64,000 bases of DNA from Paulownia fortunei (taxonomy: Eukaryota > Streptophyta > Magnoliopsida > Lamiales > Paulowniaceae). The notes beneath the pieces were generated by a model. The model did no database searches. It saw only the letters and a list, made by a program, of their open reading frames with translations, and was not told the origin of the DNA. This document shows positions 1 through 11,845 of this stretch, in pieces. Every line of letters starts with the position of its first letter. Position 1 is the first letter of the stretch. The translations under genes and the position numbers were made by a program. The DNA is taken from the NCBI GenBank assembly GCA_019321725.1, contig JAGSPU010001569.1:1364001-1428000 (forward strand). The letters run 5' to 3'.

Positions 1-99
1 ACCCTTCTCCAAAAGCTTAGCTGTTAGGGAAATGAAGATCATTGATGACTTATGTGTTAAATACATAGACCCTTCTCCAAAAGCTTAGCTGTTAGGGAA
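1..99. repeat. 31-bp direct repeat, two copies
   Basis: The same 31 bases, beginning ACCCTTCTCCAAAAGCTTAG, occur at 1-31 and again at 69-99, 68 bases apart. They lie about 100 bases beyond the 3' end of the cyclin gene. The window edge may cut off further copies. Confidence 0.85.
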
Positions 100-199
100 G
101 GTCGCCTACCTTTCAGAGGGTAACCCTATATAACAGTTTATTTTATTCCAACCTCGCTAGAACAACACAATGAACATGTTCATGAGAATTAACTTCAAT

Positions 200-1742
200 T
201 CACAGCCCACATTCCAGTTCTTCCCTCTTCCTCTTTCTTCCTGATCTCAGATCGATGTTTATCCCCGGCGTCTTTAGGAGAGAAAGACCAACTGGACAAT
301 CATAGAAATTGAACCATTCCACCTTCAGTACAGTTACCGGACTTGAAGGGCCATGCCAAGAATTTCCACAAGCTAATATATTGTGATCTTGCACCAATAG
401 TTTCCCCATGATCCTTTGGCACTTGATCAAATCATCCTAGGGGACAAAAGGTTATCAGTTACAAATCATCACGCGAAATTTAGAACTCTTCATAAGAAAG
501 TTGTGATCATTTCACCTTCTGATTTTGAGGGATGACAGTGTCCAGATGTGCAAGTGAAGCATTATTTGTTGATGGACAGAAATCTTCAAATACGCATCTG
601 ACTGCAGACATGGCTATAACACACTGCTGGAACTCCAGGAATTTAGGATCTGAACCATTTTATGTAGGCATTTTCAGTTTTTGATCAAGAAGAGAAAATT
701 TTGGTTTATCTCGATACATATCCAGATAAATATTGATTACAGTTCTAATTCTATACATGAACACGTGAAGAAAAGGTGCAGGGTTCCCTGAGTAGAAGAT
801 ATCATAGTTGAATAAACAAAATTCAATTTCATTTACGGATTATGGTACCTAAAAGAGCACTGAGAAGTAACTCAGTGACACGTTTAGTCAAGTCCTCAAC
901 GAGGGTTTTATTCAAGGCATCAATACTTTGTAGCAGGAGGTCGACGTAAGAAAACGGAGTTGTAGAATCCATCCTCCAGCCTAACTCCTTCAAGACTGTC
1001 AATTCCATTCGCTGAATTAGGCTTGGAGCAAAGGAATTGTCCAGACCTTCCACCTGTAATGGGAAAAATTGTTCACATATATGTTATGATCTGAATTTTC
1101 TTTATCCCATCAAAATATTCTCGGAAATATATGAGAAGTCACCTGGAATTCATGCAGCGGACGAATGGTTGTTTCATTGAACTTAGAGGCGATGGATAAA
1201 CATGCGATAGAGAGCAGTTCAAACATCCAGTATTTCCATCCCTGCAAATCATTTATAGCAAGTGTGAACTACCTTAATAACTGTAATAAAAATGATAAAA
1301 AAATTTAAACATGAGAAGGCATTTCTTACTTGGCATTGAGTCAGTGAAATGAATCGATCCAGATAATTCGCGGCAATAAAAACAGTTCCAAGAGAGAGAT
1401 TCATTCTCCTCTGAGACTGCATGAAAGAACGTAATTAAGAATTTCTGCAAGAAAGAAAGAGAAACCTAGCCAGCCATCTGGAGAAAATTACCTTAACGAG
1501 CCAATTAACAGCTTTAAACCTAGCATTATGGATCAAATCGTTAGTTTGACAAGCTTCAAGTACCCTGGTTCCGGCATGTAACTTGCCTCCTTGCCTAGCA
1601 AAATACCAAAAGCTTCTTCACAATCTTCTTTCGTCGAAAAGAAAGCAACATGGCCTTTTGCATAACATCCATCATTTTCTTGCACATTAAGTGCAACATT
1701 GGGACTCATTAGCCACACTTCATTGCATAATAGACTGTCCAT
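200..1742 (-). CDS. CYCD7;1: D-type cyclin, CYCD7;1-like (six exons, one frameshift)
   Basis: Regulatory subunit of a plant cyclin-dependent kinase acting at G1/S in the nucleus; CYCD7;1 of Arabidopsis acts in the last division of the stomatal lineage. Exons I can place with GT/AG borders: 1742-1492, 1416-1330, 1241-1143, 1053-849, 649-516 and 436-200; together they give about 337 residues, close to Arabidopsis CYCD7;1. The N terminus MDSLLCNE holds an LxCxE retinoblastoma-binding motif at residues 4-8. The cyclin box includes NYLDRF in exon 2, ACLSIASKFNET in exon 3 and RMELTVLKELGWRM in exon 4. The phrase SIASKFNE plus the MDxLLCxE start point to CYCD7 rather than D3 or D5. In exon 1 the frame shifts by one base at about 1560, between PEPGY and LEACQTND, so the sequence as given would stop early. 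This is probably a sequence error, because all other exon phases fit. The 3' end is a basic tail, RKRKREE. Confidence 0.88.
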
Positions 1743-1940
1743 CCTCGGACATACAGTTAAAAATACAAATGCTGAATAACAAAGTACTCCTACAATGCAA
1801 CAGACAGTGTAGGCCAGTCGTGAATGATCAAAAAATGATTGCTTATTTTTCCATTGTACTTAAAACATACATGCAATATGTGGCTCATGAAAGAGAGTGA
1901 GATGGGGTGGAGGGGTGGTGGAGGAGAGGTTGTGTATACG

Positions 1941-1951
1941 TGTATATATAG
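1941..1951 (-). promoter_or_regulatory. Putative TATA box of the cyclin gene
   Basis: On the minus strand CTATATATAC lies about 200 bases upstream of the cyclin start codon, followed by a C- and CT-rich stretch suited to a plant 5' leader. Position and sequence fit a TATA box. No transcript data are available. Confidence 0.45.
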
Positions 1952-2002
1952 TTGGTGGTGGTGGTGGAAGAAGGTGGTTGAGGGATATAGGTAGGTATAA
2001 GA

Positions 2003-2024
2003 GGGTGGGGGTGGGGTATGGGGT
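2003..2024 (+). promoter_or_regulatory. G-quadruplex-type motif in the cyclin promoter
   Basis: Four runs of three or more G with loops of 1, 1 and 3 bases occur on the plus strand, the template strand of the cyclin gene, about 55 bases upstream of its putative TATA box. It meets the usual G3+N1-7 pattern. Folding in vivo is inference. Confidence 0.6.
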
Positions 2025-2634
2025 AGTGGTGAAGTTGGATCATGAGATATAAAAAAGGGGACACGTCCCACATGACAAGGGGTTAAATGCTGAGAATTCA
2101 GATATGTTTTTGCCAGCAATGGGTTTTTTGACTGCAGTAAGCTATTGCGTGATGGCACGAGGAATGCCCCTGTTCTTGTTCTACTTTATTCAAGTTTTTA
2201 GTGGGCCAAATAATATATTGATTTTTGGCCCTTCATTCGATTAAGCCAATTGGGGATATTTAAGCATTTACTGTTACACGTGAGGGCCCACGATAAACCT
2301 TGGTCAGGAGGGCACGTACTTTTTCTGTGGGGACAACCAGTAAATTAACCAGCCATGCAAAATCAAATGCAACCATGAATTTATGGGATTTGCACAATTT
2401 TCAGCATCTCAACTGCTCGGAGAAGTCTGTCTGTTCACAAATACTGAAAAATTCCTGGAAAAGTACCTCAGTTTTCAGTTTTATCCCTTTTATCAGAATT
2501 CAGAGGCGATTCTTTTGGTTATTTAGGTTTTTAGGTGGGTGGGGATGGGACCAGCTTCACTTTAATGAATTGGGAGATACCAACGATCAAGAAAATTAAT
2601 TTTTAAAATTTAATATGATTTTTTTTATTTTATA

Positions 2635-2675
2635 ATTTTATATTGTATATTATATATATATATACAATATAAAAT
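2635..2675. repeat. AT-rich palindrome (15-bp arms)
   Basis: ATTTTATATTGTATA at 2635-2649 is exactly complementary to TATACAATATAAAAT at 2661-2675 across an 11-base TA spacer, with weaker pairing beyond. It may be a MITE core or an extrusion-prone TA tract. Confidence 0.75.
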
Positions 2676-4229
2676 ATAACATAAAATTACAACAAAACAT
2701 TCTAATTATTTTAAAACCTCACTAAGAGTTAAAATCATTCTTCCCTGGCCTGTTACGCACTTAGGCTTGTTTCTTTTAAGGTTTGTTGTTTTCCCCTTAT
2801 TAATGGGACAGTGAGATAAATTGTCCTACTGATGTGGCTTATAAAACCATATGGCCGGGTTTGATCTAAAAAAATTGGGTCCTCCAAAAAAATGGACTGA
2901 ACTTGACAGTTACTTGAGATGGATAAGTCCAGCCCATCCCTATAGTTTGTAATATATACAATTATTCATCGTATATGTTTTATTCCGTACAGTTCAAACC
3001 AAGTTCTTCCAAACCCCTAATATCATCATATACATTCATCGAGGTTCTAACTAAAATTTTTAGAGAATTTGATGTACTCTTACGACTAGACAAAACGTAC
3101 ACGTTTTTTGGCAAGGGAAAACATGTATCTTTGGATTTATTTTCATTTTCATTTTCTGAAAAATTTTCTGGTAATATTCTGAAAATGTGTTAAAATGATA
3201 ATATATTTGGAATAGTGAGCTACAAAATTTGAATACATAAATAGAAATTTTGATTTGTTATGTAATTTTGAAAAAAATGTGTAACTTGAATACACATAAA
3301 TAGAAACTTGATTTGTTATCAAAGTTACATTTGATTTTCTAAATTTCAAATGTAAAACAGTGTTTTTTTAAAAGAAAAAAGGTGTATTTATTGTTTAAAA
3401 AAAAGTTCAAAATTAGGGTAGATTTTAAAACAGCATTATTTTATGAAAATATATATAAGACAATTTTAGAAAACAAGCAAAACATACACATTTCAGGTTT
3501 CAAAACCCAAATATTTTGGGAAATGAAAGCAACTATAGCAAAAGTGACCATGAATTTGTCTAGCGCGACTCTCGCGCTGCCTGAAGTTGGAACTAGACTT
3601 AAAATTGTAGGAACGACAAAGAGTCCGAGTCGCCCGACTAAACTTGGGACTTCTCCTACCATTACGCCGTTAATGTGCGTTGAACCCATATCCACCTCAG
3701 CTGGACCCCTGGAAAACCTTAATTGATAGCAAAGATTACTCCAGTTTGGTTCACACAAATGAATTTTTCTGGAGCTATATAATTGTCGATTCTATAGCAG
3801 AACATTTCTAGACAGCATTACGGCACAAATAAAAAATATAGGAGGATACCCGCTGAAGGCAAGATGCAAGATAATATAGTAAGAAGTAAGAACCAACATT
3901 AAGAGATGACCTGAGCACTGAGTCTGATTACAGAGGTATAGACTACTGACTAGCAGAATCCTTCCAACAGCTCGTGGCTATTTCGCCATGCTGCCCAAGG
4001 GATATACATAGTTTGACATCACTAGTTTTATGAAACAAATCATAGCACAAGTCACTCACTGAGTGACTATATGCTTCTGACTTTTCTCAAATTCTATGAG
4101 GTCATGAAAAGAACTCTCCCAACTTCATAATATACATAAATTTGGCACTTGGCAGATCACTGAAAGTACCATAAAGGCTCACACCAAGATGATATTGGTA
4201 CCAATCTTTAGCAACTGCATGTGTTTAAT

Positions 4230-6652
4230 TTATTGCAACTCATAAGTCGAGAAACTGAATCCTGATCTTCCATCATTAGTGGACTTCAGTTCCAACTTCT
4301 GGAAAGGGCTGCAACATAATTTGATTATCACATCAATCACTTTTGTATCAAGGACATAGAGATATACAATGCATAAGGCAGGAAGATCAGCCACTGTGTG
4401 AGCATATACAATCATCATGAAATGATGCAGGGAAACCCTGAGAAGATAAGGATCACTAGAAAGAACTTACACAGGAACAGATAAGTAAATGGGTATACCT
4501 GCTGTTAGGATCATAATAGAAGCCATTAATGGAGCCATCACTACAAGAGAAGCAAACGTAGTAAAAGCCAGCAATTGTCAGTCCACAGTCAGTTCCAACG
4601 TTCACAAAGTACTGCTCTTTCCACCTCTGTGAAATCAAATTGGAAGACACAATTCATACAAATATAGTATGAAGTCTAACTATGGGAAAGATAGAATCTA
4701 GGCTATCACCATAAATATATAAGGATAGTTACTCAAGTCCAGAGATTTCCCTCCATCAGCTTCCACTTGGCTCTGGAAAGGATGAAAATAGTTAAGATCA
4801 AGTAAATACTTAACCAGAGAGAATACTGGTAATGCTCACCAGTAGTGGTGGGAAGGATGGGAACTTTGTCCAGTGCTTTATGTCATCTTCTGCCCTGCTC
4901 AAATTTCCAAGTCAGTTACACTTGTACATACAACTTTATTAAAATAAACGTGCAATTTCTGTTTGTGACTCATGAACATTTTTTGACTTTGCTGTAAATG
5001 AGAAGAATTAGATAAAATCGTACGTTGCTCCCCACTTTCCAGTGAAGAAAGTATAATTCTTGGTGTCGACAATTTCCCCTTCCCAGAAAGTAACAACCTG
5101 AGATGAAGATCAATCAAAATATGAGAAAACTTAAGGGAGTTCAGAACTTTTGGCCGGATGACCTTATTTTACAACAGAGCCCATAGTTGCATGATAAATC
5201 AGCTGGCTACCAAGATGAGTATTTTGCACATCATTTCGCAGCCTTCTTATCATATAAAGAAAAAAAAAAGAATTACTGATTAGAGTGTAGAGTCTTTACT
5301 GGTGTATCCGCCATAGGAACATTCAGAGCTTCCATTGTGCCACATAAGTACCCATGATCAAGATCGCAACCTTGGATTCGTACATTTACTCTCCATGCTT
5401 CATCTTTCTGTAGACTTGAAACATTTTGAGTCCCAGAGAAAGCCTGTAATGTAGCATGTGGTGTGAGCACAAGAAGACAAACACTCCTATGGAAATTAGG
5501 AATACTACTCAAAAGGTCTGCTCCAGACTTATTTATTTCATGCACTTGATAGAGCTGGGTCAAGTCAATTGATCCTAAACTACGAATTCATGATTACTTG
5601 ATGATATTCCCTAAGTTTCAACTGTTGTATTCCTCGCTACCTAATTCTAACTCAAAAATGTGCTACCTCAATCAGAATTCAGTTTTCACATTCTAGTTAA
5701 CATTATCACATAAGAACCTGAAAAATAGGCCATTTTATTTCCAACTTTCTTGACGGATCTGTTACTATACCACTATTATTCCAACATTTTTCAAAATACT
5801 TTCTCACCAATTCCCAATCACCAACTACTAATAATCAAAGTATACCAAACCACAAATGTGCCCAAATGTTGATTGGTTCCACAAAAGCACATGGTGAGTA
5901 GCGAATTGATACTTCATAGTTCATAGTTGCCAAAAATGACCAAAAAAATAAAATGACCAAAAAAATAAAAAAGAAATAACGATATATCACATGCTGATAA
6001 GTTAAACAGGATACATAACGAGGGTAGAAATTACCTGTCCAACGCTTAAAAGGGTACAAGGCGGGGGTAAAGTGTTTCCTGGAGTTGTACCTTCAAAATG
6101 ACAGGAAATTTCATTGCTTGATAGTCAATTGATTAATAGTTTACACTGATTCCTAATCCCATATCAACACTAAAAAGAAAAACACACAAAAAAAAAAAAA
6201 AAAAACACACGCACAAAACTATGCAGAGAGCAATGAAAAAAAAACACATTGCCCATGTAGTCAAGATTAAAACTTTACAAGTGTAATTAACCTAAGGTTA
6301 TCTTTGGATTCCAAAAGCCAACAGAGAACTCAATAGCTGCTCTATTGGGAGGTCTACGTCATTTGGGTGTTCTTTTTGGCGTTCAATGTTTTCCCTTCAA
6401 ACACAAACTTCGATTCCCATAATCGGCAAAACATTGGAAAAACATGAAAACCCAGATTGTAATTGTACAGGTAATTGCCAAGATTCCAGGTTTCCGTAAC
6501 CCTAGAGCAAGATAAAAACAAAATTTTCAATTCACAATGAAAAGGTGCGTCCAAACAAAGCTGGAAAAAAGTCGAATACTATAAAGAAAATAAGAAAATT
6601 GAATACCTGAGACTTGGGAAGGAGAAGAAGTTTCCACCACTCTCACCGGCAT
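4230..6652 (-). CDS. GID4: GID4/Vid24 homologue, CTLH/GID E3 substrate receptor
   Basis: Substrate-recognition subunit of the CTLH/GID ubiquitin ligase, which in yeast and animals binds N-terminal proline degrons and marks proteins for the proteasome. Eight exons with clean GT/AG borders: 6652-6607, 6090-6035, 5443-5300, 5097-5024, 4894-4840, 4772-4710, 4626-4499 and 4308-4230, giving 214 residues. All phases fit with no frameshift. After a short N terminus (MPVRVVETSS) the whole protein is the Vid24/GID4 beta-barrel: FSGTQNVSSLQKDEAWRV, the hallmark DHGYLCGTMEALNVP, FWEGEIVDTKNY, and the C-terminal GFYYVCFSCSDGSINGFYYD followed by SPFQKLEL. Length and order match plant GID4-like proteins. 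The start is the only upstream in-frame ATG and sits just before the first donor. It is alone here, with no other CTLH subunit nearby. Confidence 0.93.
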
Positions 6653-6850
6653 TTTCTAATTCGATGATTCGATCGAATTGGTGAATTTCTTGAAACTCCA
6701 CAATAGGTATAAACCCAAATCTCTTTTTCCACCCCTTTGGTCACCGACTTATTGTTAAGCCGATAACGCGACTTTTCAGATGTGAAGTGAAAGCGTAAGT
6801 TTGTTTTCTTCATTGAAATATTTGTAAATGATGGTAATATCATGTTATAC

Positions 6851-6970
6851 TAGATGTATAGTATAGTATGTTTGGTGTATAAAAAATTAAATATTTTATT
6901 TTATAAAAAATAGAATATTTTATATAATATATATATATAATAATTATATGTACACCAAATATAATATCTA
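6851..6970. mobile_element. Small MITE-like element upstream of the GID4 gene
   Basis: About 120 bases of nearly pure AT are flanked by imperfect inverted ends: TTTGGTGTAT near 6871-6880 and its complement, TACACCAAAT, near 6951-6960, both preceded outward by TAGAT-type sequence. It lies about 200 bases upstream of the GID4 start codon. Family not assigned. Confidence 0.5.
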
Positions 6971-7605
6971 TAAAATCAATAAATCATATAATGACAACTT
7001 TAGTTCAACTATGTACGATCATTCAAGTCTCAAAATTATTGATTACCGGCAATAAATATGCCGACCCCCTTAAGATTTTATAGAAATTTATATTAATATT
7101 TTTATATTTAAAGACATTGATCAATTACAAAAAGAGAAAAAATACAATATAACTATAATTATCAATTGCTTGTTTGAATTAGACGGAATTAGACTTGGAC
7201 CAAAAAAATTCTCTTTAACTTTTGATGATCAAAATATGTATTCTTCAATTTGCCTCCAACAAATGTCGAATTGGTGGAATATGGAATTGTGCGTATTCAA
7301 TATTCATTAGATATTTCTTCTTTCAGTTAAGGATTTTTTTTTATTCATTCAAAACCTTCATGATAACTTACGCCAGCACCGCAACTCGTTTATTAGCAAA
7401 ATGAAGAACAAACATTACAGTTTCAAAGAAGGGACAACATGAGCCCTAAGCTCCAACATACTTATGAGACTACACAAATGTACTAGTATTTCCTAATACA
7501 GGTAGCAGGAGGATGAAAGCCATGGAAAAGAAAGAAACTAGTCTTTGTAAGTGTATAACATACATATATAAGTGTATAAACTGATTGCTGCTAAAGTTGC
7601 TAGTG

Positions 7606-9606
7606 TCATCGACCGCTAGAGATGAGGGAATTTGCAATAGAGGAAGAGCCAGTATACATGGTCTGTGTTGAAGATGGATGCGAGATGTGAAAATCATCAA
7701 ATCCTTCAGAATATGCAAATGCTAGGCCAGTGGCAGAAACACCAAGGGATGATAACTCCGGCAAAGGCACCGCCCCATCCAAATACTGCAAGATTTCTCT
7801 CATAGGAGGCCTAATCTCAGGCCTGGAGTGAGAACACAATAAACCAAGTTTTAATACCAATTCTACTTCCTCTTTAGCATAATCATTACCCATATTTGGA
7901 TCAACTGCCCCAAGAATTTCACCTTCACTCCACAGAGAAAACACCCATTCTATCAGAACTGTTTTTTCAGATGAAGCTTTTGGTTCTACTGGCCTCCTGC
8001 CACAAGCAACCTCAAGCAAAAAAGCCCCAAAAGCATACACATCAGTGCTGGTTGTGGCCTTGCCTGATCTAGTATGCTCTGGGGCTAAGTATCCAGAGTA
8101 CCAACCACATGGGTCGTTTGTGGTCGGATCCATGATCATACAATCTTGCTAGGCCAAAATCTCCTAATCTTGCTTTCAATTCACCATCTAACAAGACATT
8201 ACTGGCCTTTATATCTCTATGAATCACTACTTGTTCCCATCCTTCGTGTAGGTAAAGCAGCCCTGATGCCACGCCTTTGATGACTAGAAATCTTTGGTCC
8301 CAATTGAGGGTGAACTTGGGTTGGTCATGGAGAAATTTATCTAGGCTTCCATTAGGCATGTATTCATACACCAAAAGCAGCTCCCCTTTACGCCGGCAGT
8401 AGCCCAGTAGTGGCACTAAATTCCGGTGGCGCAGCCGGCCTATGCTGACAATTTCTGCCACAAATTCTTTCATCCCTTGCCTTGACTCATGAGACACCCT
8501 CTTAACAGCAACTTCAATTTTTGATTTAGGCATTACACCTCTGTACACTTTGCCAAATCCTCCTGTTCCTAATAACTCTTTATCTTTAAATCCTTTGGTG
8601 GCAATGTACAAATCTTTGTATATGAACCTGTGGGGTATGTAGTCAAGTTCCCACCCTTCAAGCACTTCGGCAAACTTCCACTTCCTTCTAGCATAGTAAG
8701 CTACACTGAAGATGCCTAACAATAACAAAGCTACAAAAATCACTGGCAAACCAACTGTCAAAATCTTGGATTGTTTCTTTGGTCCAACTCTAGGGATCTT
8801 GGGAAGTTTAGAGAGATCTAAAGGTTGAGCCATGCCATTGATGTTGAAACTCCATCCCAATACATAATGGGATGTCAGTAAAGGCGCCGATGAAAATCCA
8901 ACGTACATAATCTGATTTATAATAGGTGAAAGATCGTACCTCAATGTCAGAAGAGGAATACTTGGTTTTCCAGCATCTAATGGAGCTAATGTCACATTCA
9001 ATAGTTCCGAGACACCATCATATTCAATCCAAACTTGCATTGGCTGGCCGCTATTTAGTGTCAAATTCTGAAACAAACCTGTTTGGTTATCATAATATGC
9101 AGCAGGCTTAGCTAACACAGAGACCAATCCAGTGATATCTATACCGACATGATTGTCATTGATATCATTAAACTCGGTGCTCTTAAGCGTGTCGAGCTCA
9201 ACTGCAACAATATGATTAGAAAGATTGCCATTGTTTGATTCATTGAAGAGGCCGAGGTATGTGCTTGGAAGAGATCCTGGAAGCCCTCTTGTCGGTGCCA
9301 TCACGAAAGCCATCCCATGACCCCCCAAAGGCTGAAATTCAGGCACTATGGCAAAGACAAAGTAGGTGGAAAAAGAGAAGGCTGAACTATTGGGGAAGTT
9401 CTTGAAAAAAAAGGGCTAGGATAGAAGGCATGGCCTGTCTGCTGTTTGGTAACGTTCGAAAGCCTCAAGAGGCCATTTGATGTGATCTGGGCTAAGCCAT
9501 CAAGGCTCAAATTAGCTGATCTAAATCCATTGAAGGTGAAAGCAGAAGAATCTGCAAAGGAAATTTGAGGAAACAAAAGCACTGCTACAAGCTTGATCAG
9601 TGACAT
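7606..9606 (-). CDS. L-type lectin receptor-like kinase (LecRK), three frameshifts
   Basis: Plasma-membrane receptor kinase with an extracellular legume-lectin-like domain; such proteins act in immunity, extracellular nucleotide or wall sensing and development. About 667 residues after following the frameshifts, with no introns, as usual for this family. The preferred start (9606) gives a signal peptide ending near QISFA. An upstream in-frame Met at 9666 would put 20 mostly polar residues before it. The lectin domain runs from FTFNGF to LGWSFNINGM and includes [11 protein letters not shown] membrane span (LPVIFVALLLLGIFSVAYYA) is near residues 287-306. The kinase has [29 protein letters not shown] and DFGLA, so it is an active-type RD kinase. 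One-base losses are at the eight-base A/T run 9406-9413, at about 8122 and at about 8093. The kinase relic at 21.4-21.6 kb keeps the longer runs at the last two sites. A second lectin kinase lies 8.7 kb away. Confidence 0.9.
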
Positions 9607-11379
9607 GGCTAAACATAAAAGTCTTTGTAAAGTCTTCTGCTGCTTTACATGGACACAAAGTTGCATTTATTTCGTTCACCTGCCCTGATGAAGGGGGAAG
9701 TTTGATACAATTACAGCCACCAACGTTTGATAACACCACACCTATACAAAGTACACTATAATAATGTGTCCTTGTGCGTTTCTTTAGTGTTCTTTCTATT
9801 TTTATTTTTTTTTTATTTTTGGGAGGGGGGTCTCTACTATAGCAAATTCCATTTCAATTGCTTATTGATGTGAACTGAATGCAGTTTATTTTAAAAAATA
9901 TGAACTTAGACGAGGCTTTGTGCCCATAACATTATGAAAAAGACATAAGGAATATTTTTAGCTGCCAAAAGAGACTCAGGACTCAGGATCCTGGACTCTA
10001 ATTTCCGAAAAACAAGAATATTTTTTCAGAAAATAAATATATAGATTTAAAAGGAAAAAGGACTCAGGACATCAAATCATTAGAACTTTCCAGGCATAAT
10101 CAGTGGCTATTTTGCCAACGTTGGTATAGCTTTTTCTGTATAAATCTTGATGCAGAATTTTGAGCTGCTATCCTCAAGTTGTTCTTTCCCTCTATTAAAT
10201 ATGTTAATTCTTTACTATTATCTCTTCACTCAGCTCATTTGTATGCTTTTTTTTGTGTGTGCGCTGAGAAATTTGTGCCAAAGAGACAGCGATGAGGAAA
10301 AAATGGCTTCTTAAACAGTCAATTGTTGGATAACACAAACAAAAAGGAATATGTATAGTCAATGACCCATTTTTCATGCAGTTGAAAAACAGATATAGAT
10401 GGTTATAACTTATACCTAACAATAAATTGTATGTTACTTGATAACAATATTTTTGGGTTTAGGGTCATAAGTAGCTGTCTGATAAGGGAAGGAATGATTG
10501 TAAATTTGAGTTTTCATCTATACATACTGCCACTGCTAGTGTTCAAAGGGGTACTTGTTTCTTTGCACAATGTGAACGCCTGAATTACTGGGTCGTTGAG
10601 AGTGGAAGGCTCGGTGGAAAATTGGGGCTTTGGATTTGTCATTGGGACCATTGGAGGGGGCGGTTTGAATTTTCAATAGAGGGGAAGAAAATATAGTGAA
10701 TATTGTGTGATTTGTAATTTTAACATAACAAAATTATCTTAAGATGTAAAAAAATTAATATAATAAATTATCACAAAGCATAAAATAAAGAAATAAATTA
10801 TGCAGTGTTTCATCTCATATCCAACGACCACGAATAAATTAGGAATTAGTCCTTAATCATGTTGCCAAAAAATCAATATTTTATAGGGAGTATAGAGCAA
10901 AATCTTTGAAATCTGTGTGCCAACTGAATAGGAGATGGCCCTTTAAATAGGCAAACATTATTTGACAGTTACAAAAAATTTAGTGACCTACTAAAAACTC
11001 ATAACAAAATAATAATTAATCAATAATAAATAGGCCCCATAAATATATAAAATAAGACTGTCAAATACTTATCAAATGTCATAAAAACATAAGAAATCCA
11101 TATATAGTAATTGGGTCACAGATTATTATGTTGGAAATAAGATAAATTAAATGCATAAATTCGAGATTATATTTAACATGATTAATTACAGACTCTAGGT
11201 GGAGCGAAATAATCAAGTATCATATACGTACATATGATATATTTATGTGAAATGAGTACGTAGATATACAAAAACGTGCAAAATTTAGGGGATGTAATAT
11301 ATGCTACCATTTGTATCTTACTAGTTAGATTATTACTCATCGAGTCATGTTACCCACTTTTTTTTTTTTATGACGGGAA

Positions 11380-11625
11380 TCTGGAGTCGTTACTCTTTGT
11401 ATGCGAATTGGATAAATTCTCGAATGATGTGAATTGGGTAAACACTGATGCAATAACCTGCAAACCACATCAATCAAATAAACCGCATTAGACAAGCCTG
11501 ATGCGATAGATCAAGCGAACCCGATGCGATAGATTCAAGCGAAAAATATTGAGAGGGGGATTCGAACTCAGGATATAACGGCCCGAACAATCCTTCTCCA
11601 TCAACTCAACATTCCGCAACAGGGA
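11380..11625 (-). mobile_element. Possible tRNA-derived SINE fragment
   Basis: On the minus strand GAGTTCGAATCCCCCTC at about 11556-11572 matches a tRNA B-box (GTTCGAATCC). A short internal tandem of GATGCGATAGAT-type units follows at about 11498-11541. The A-box is unclear, so the class is tentative. Confidence 0.4.
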
Positions 11626-11627
11626 TC

Positions 11628-11843
11628 ATGTTACCTCTTTTAGTGGTGCGTTGGAGCAGCTTGATTAAGTTCAATGGGAACCCAGTTTTTTGCTTCAAAG
11701 AAACTAACAGCGCTGCACACGTACTTGCCAAAAGTTCAGCTATTTGGCTTCCTCTGTTGCAACAGGATATAGCACTGAATATACATAGAAAACTTCTTCT
11801 GCTACCTTATAAAATGTTTGAGGTTGCAAATGGATTGGAATGA
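11628..11843 (+). pseudogene. Retroelement RNase H-like tail fragment
   Basis: The open stretch reads FKETNSAAHVLAKSSAIWLP. This resembles the end of the RNase H-like domain often found in plant non-LTR retrotransposons and related genes, where an N-x-x-AHxLAK motif is conserved. There is no upstream reverse transcriptase in frame, so it is a relic. The match is short and unsupported by a search. Confidence 0.4.
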
Positions 11844-11845
11844 TT

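Larger units (their letters stand above)
1743..4229. other. Intergenic: cyclin upstream region and GID4 downstream region
   Basis: No convincing gene. The 1790-2158 minus-strand reading frame is low-complexity Pro/His/Ser-rich and overlaps the likely cyclin promoter and leader. A perfect 15-base inverted repeat lies at 2635-2675. A GC-richer island at about 3540-3730, open on both strands, is not recognised. The rest is AT-rich. Confidence 0.6.

Noticed and set aside
1790..2158. 122-residue minus-strand reading frame upstream of the cyclin
   Set aside because: Pro/His/Ser/Tyr low-complexity sequence from a GT-rich promoter tract; it overlaps the putative TATA box. No domain.
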